Source: Palsa-504 sp963744005 (GTDB lineage: Bacteria > Actinomycetota > Actinomycetes > Streptosporangiales > Streptosporangiaceae). Taken from it: 64,000 bases of DNA. Shown piece after piece: positions 62,683 through 64,000 of the stretch; within the stretch, counting starts at the first letter, position 1, and each line of letters starts with the position of its first letter. Made by a program: the position numbers and the translations under genes. The notes under the pieces were generated by a model. The model was not told the origin of the DNA and did no database searches. It saw only the letters and a program-made list of their open reading frames with translations. The stretch is from contig CAVURU010000002.1 of the NCBI GenBank assembly GCA_963744005.1, positions 186,001 to 250,000 on the forward strand. The letters are read 5' to 3'.

Positions 62683-64000
62683 TGGCGAACAGCGCTCCCC
62701 CGGCCAACGCCGCCGAAGCGATGGACATGGCCCTCACCGGGCTGAAATACCTGGCCTGCTCCGAGGCCACCACGTTGGCGGCGCAGGCTCAGGCGGAGAT
62801 CCTGCGGGCCCTCGAGCAGGCCGGTGCCATCACGACCGCGGCGCGGGCGTGGGTCCTGGCCGCATTCACCGCCGGGCAGGGCTACAGCGACGACGCGGAC
62901 TACAGCCCGAAGGCGTGGCTCATCCACCAGACCGGAATCACCAGGGGCGCGGCCCGCGCGCACGTGAGCTGGGCCCGCCGCACCACCGGCCACCCGGCCG
63001 TGCTGATAGCCCTGGCCGAGGGCACCAGCATCAGTGCGTCCATGGCGGGACTGATCTGCGGCTGGTCTGACCGGCTCCCGGCCGATTGCCGGGCCGCCGC
63101 CGATGAGATCCTGATCGCCGCGGCGCGGGCCAGGGCCACCCAGGCGGAGCTGGCCGGGCTGGCCGCGGAGATCTACGCCCGGTCCCGGCCCGGCCGCGAC
63201 GACGACCCGGAGCCCGCGTTCGAGGACCGGCAAGTGCGGGTCGAGACCACCTTCGGCGGCGCCGGGGTCATCACCGGCGACCTCACCCCCGGATGCACGG
63301 CCATCGTGACCGCCGTCCTGGAGTCGCTGTCCGCCCCGGCCGGCGCCGGGGACACCCGGACCCGGGAGCAGCGCTACCACGACGCGCTGGAAGAGGCGAT
63401 GCGCCGGCTGATCGCGTCGGGCCTGCTGCCGGACCGGGCCGGGCAGCCGACCAAGGCCATGGTCCACGTCGCGCTGGCCGAGCTCCGCGCCGGGCCGGAC
63501 GGCTCCGCCCTGGAAACCCTGTGGATCACCGAGATGCAGATCCGGTGGGCCGCCCGCCGCGCCGAGGCCGCCGACGGCAACGGCGCAGACGGCGGCGCGT
63601 GGCTGGACGGCGACGATGCCCGCGCCGCGGCCTGCGACGCGGCCCTCACCCCGGTCGTCACCGGCAACGTCAACATCGCCATCCTGGACGACCTGGTCCA
63701 GCTCTGCCTGCAGCTGGGCGGGCACGGCTGGCACTGCTCCCCGGCGGCCGGCGGTCAGGCCCCGCACCCTGGCTCCGCCCCCGCCTCGAAGGCTTCCGGC
63801 CCGACGGGCCTGGACCACCTCACCGGCATGTCCCGGGCCGCGCTGGAACGGGCCATCATCGGCAAGGCCATCGACCTGCTGTCCGGGCCCGGCGGGCTAG
63901 CCAGCTTCCTGCGCACCAAGCAGCTCGGCGCCCGGCTCGCCGGGCCCAGCCTCCCCCTGGACATCGGGGTCAGCTCCACCATCCCGGCCGGCATCCGGAC
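62683..64000 (+). CDS. DUF222 (13E12-type) HNH endonuclease family protein, 5' part
   Basis: The frame is open from ATG 62683 to the end of the window (439 residues) and continues beyond. ATG follows GGAGGTG. The N-terminal part matches the DUF222 domain of actinobacterial 13E12 repeat proteins (residues ~20-200, LKYLACSEATTLAAQAQAEIL, AWVLAAFTAGQGYSDDA), which normally carry a C-terminal HNH nuclease domain, here outside the window. Such genes occur in many copies in these genomes and are often linked with mobile DNA. Confidence 0.85.

Overview
The window is chromosomal DNA from a high-GC Gram-positive bacterium of the Actinomycetota. Third codon positions are almost always G or C. GTG starts are common, and neighbouring genes often overlap by 1-4 bases (GTGA, ATGA, TGATG). 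The families fit this group: a mycothiol-dependent maleylpyruvate isomerase-type enzyme at the left edge, four very large LuxR-type ATPase regulators (LAL/MalT-like), DUF1707, DUF1269, a GAP-family transporter, and a DUF222/13E12 protein at the right edge. A Streptosporangiaceae-like lineage is a guess. I saw no rRNA, tRNA, phage, IS element or CRISPR array.

Layout. 1-12.3 kb: transport and redox genes, namely two DHA2 drug-type MFS exporters, a nucleoside deaminase, a thioesterase, an SDR, a response-regulator/thioredoxin-reductase-like fusion, a G5/excalibur lipoprotein, an MFS porter and a Na+/H+ antiporter. 12.3-16.6 kb: a damaged stretch with a frameshifted LAL regulator, a 5'-truncated HAD phosphatase and a 5'-truncated, frameshifted SulP transporter meeting head to head. 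16.6-35.4 kb: an island of small membrane and stress-type proteins (RDD pair, formylglycine-generating enzyme, three tiny paralogous proteins beside a LAL regulator, 4-TM holin-like protein, YccF, HdeD, DUF1269, K+ channel, DUF2252, lipoprotein, SHOCT, CMD, DUF389, ClC). 35.4-42.7 kb: two more LAL regulators and a broken flippase/kinase membrane protein. 42.7-50.3 kb: HerA-like ATPase, polysaccharide deacetylase, a Rieske/membrane/secreted three-gene operon, AmtB and a DHFR-like reductase. 50.4-64 kb: a frameshifted MFS paralogue, an unusual 14-bp periodic array, two sigma factors with their partners, oxidoreductases, methyltransferases and the DUF222 gene.

The main new signal is a 17-bp palindrome, roughly TCACCC-N5-GGGTGA. 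I find it in 15 places between 17.7 and 52.6 kb, nearly always in the leader of a gene, with its edge about 35 or about 60-70 bases from the start codon. It ties the RDD pair, FGE, two of the tiny paralogues, the holin-like, YccF, HdeD, DUF1269/channel, DUF2252, lipoprotein, CMD/SHOCT, ClC/DUF389, methyltransferase, HerA and a small unknown gene into one apparent regulon. The regulator is unknown; the LAL proteins encoded among the sites are obvious candidates.

A second signal is quality-related. About ten genes carry a frameshift, mostly one G or C lost or gained in a GC run, while the reading frame on both sides stays conserved. Many of these are probably sequencing errors. The 7-bp repeat in the MFS gene at 54.7 kb and the truncated genes at 15.05 and 40.7 kb look more like real events. 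Those genes are labelled pseudogene here with the lesion given.
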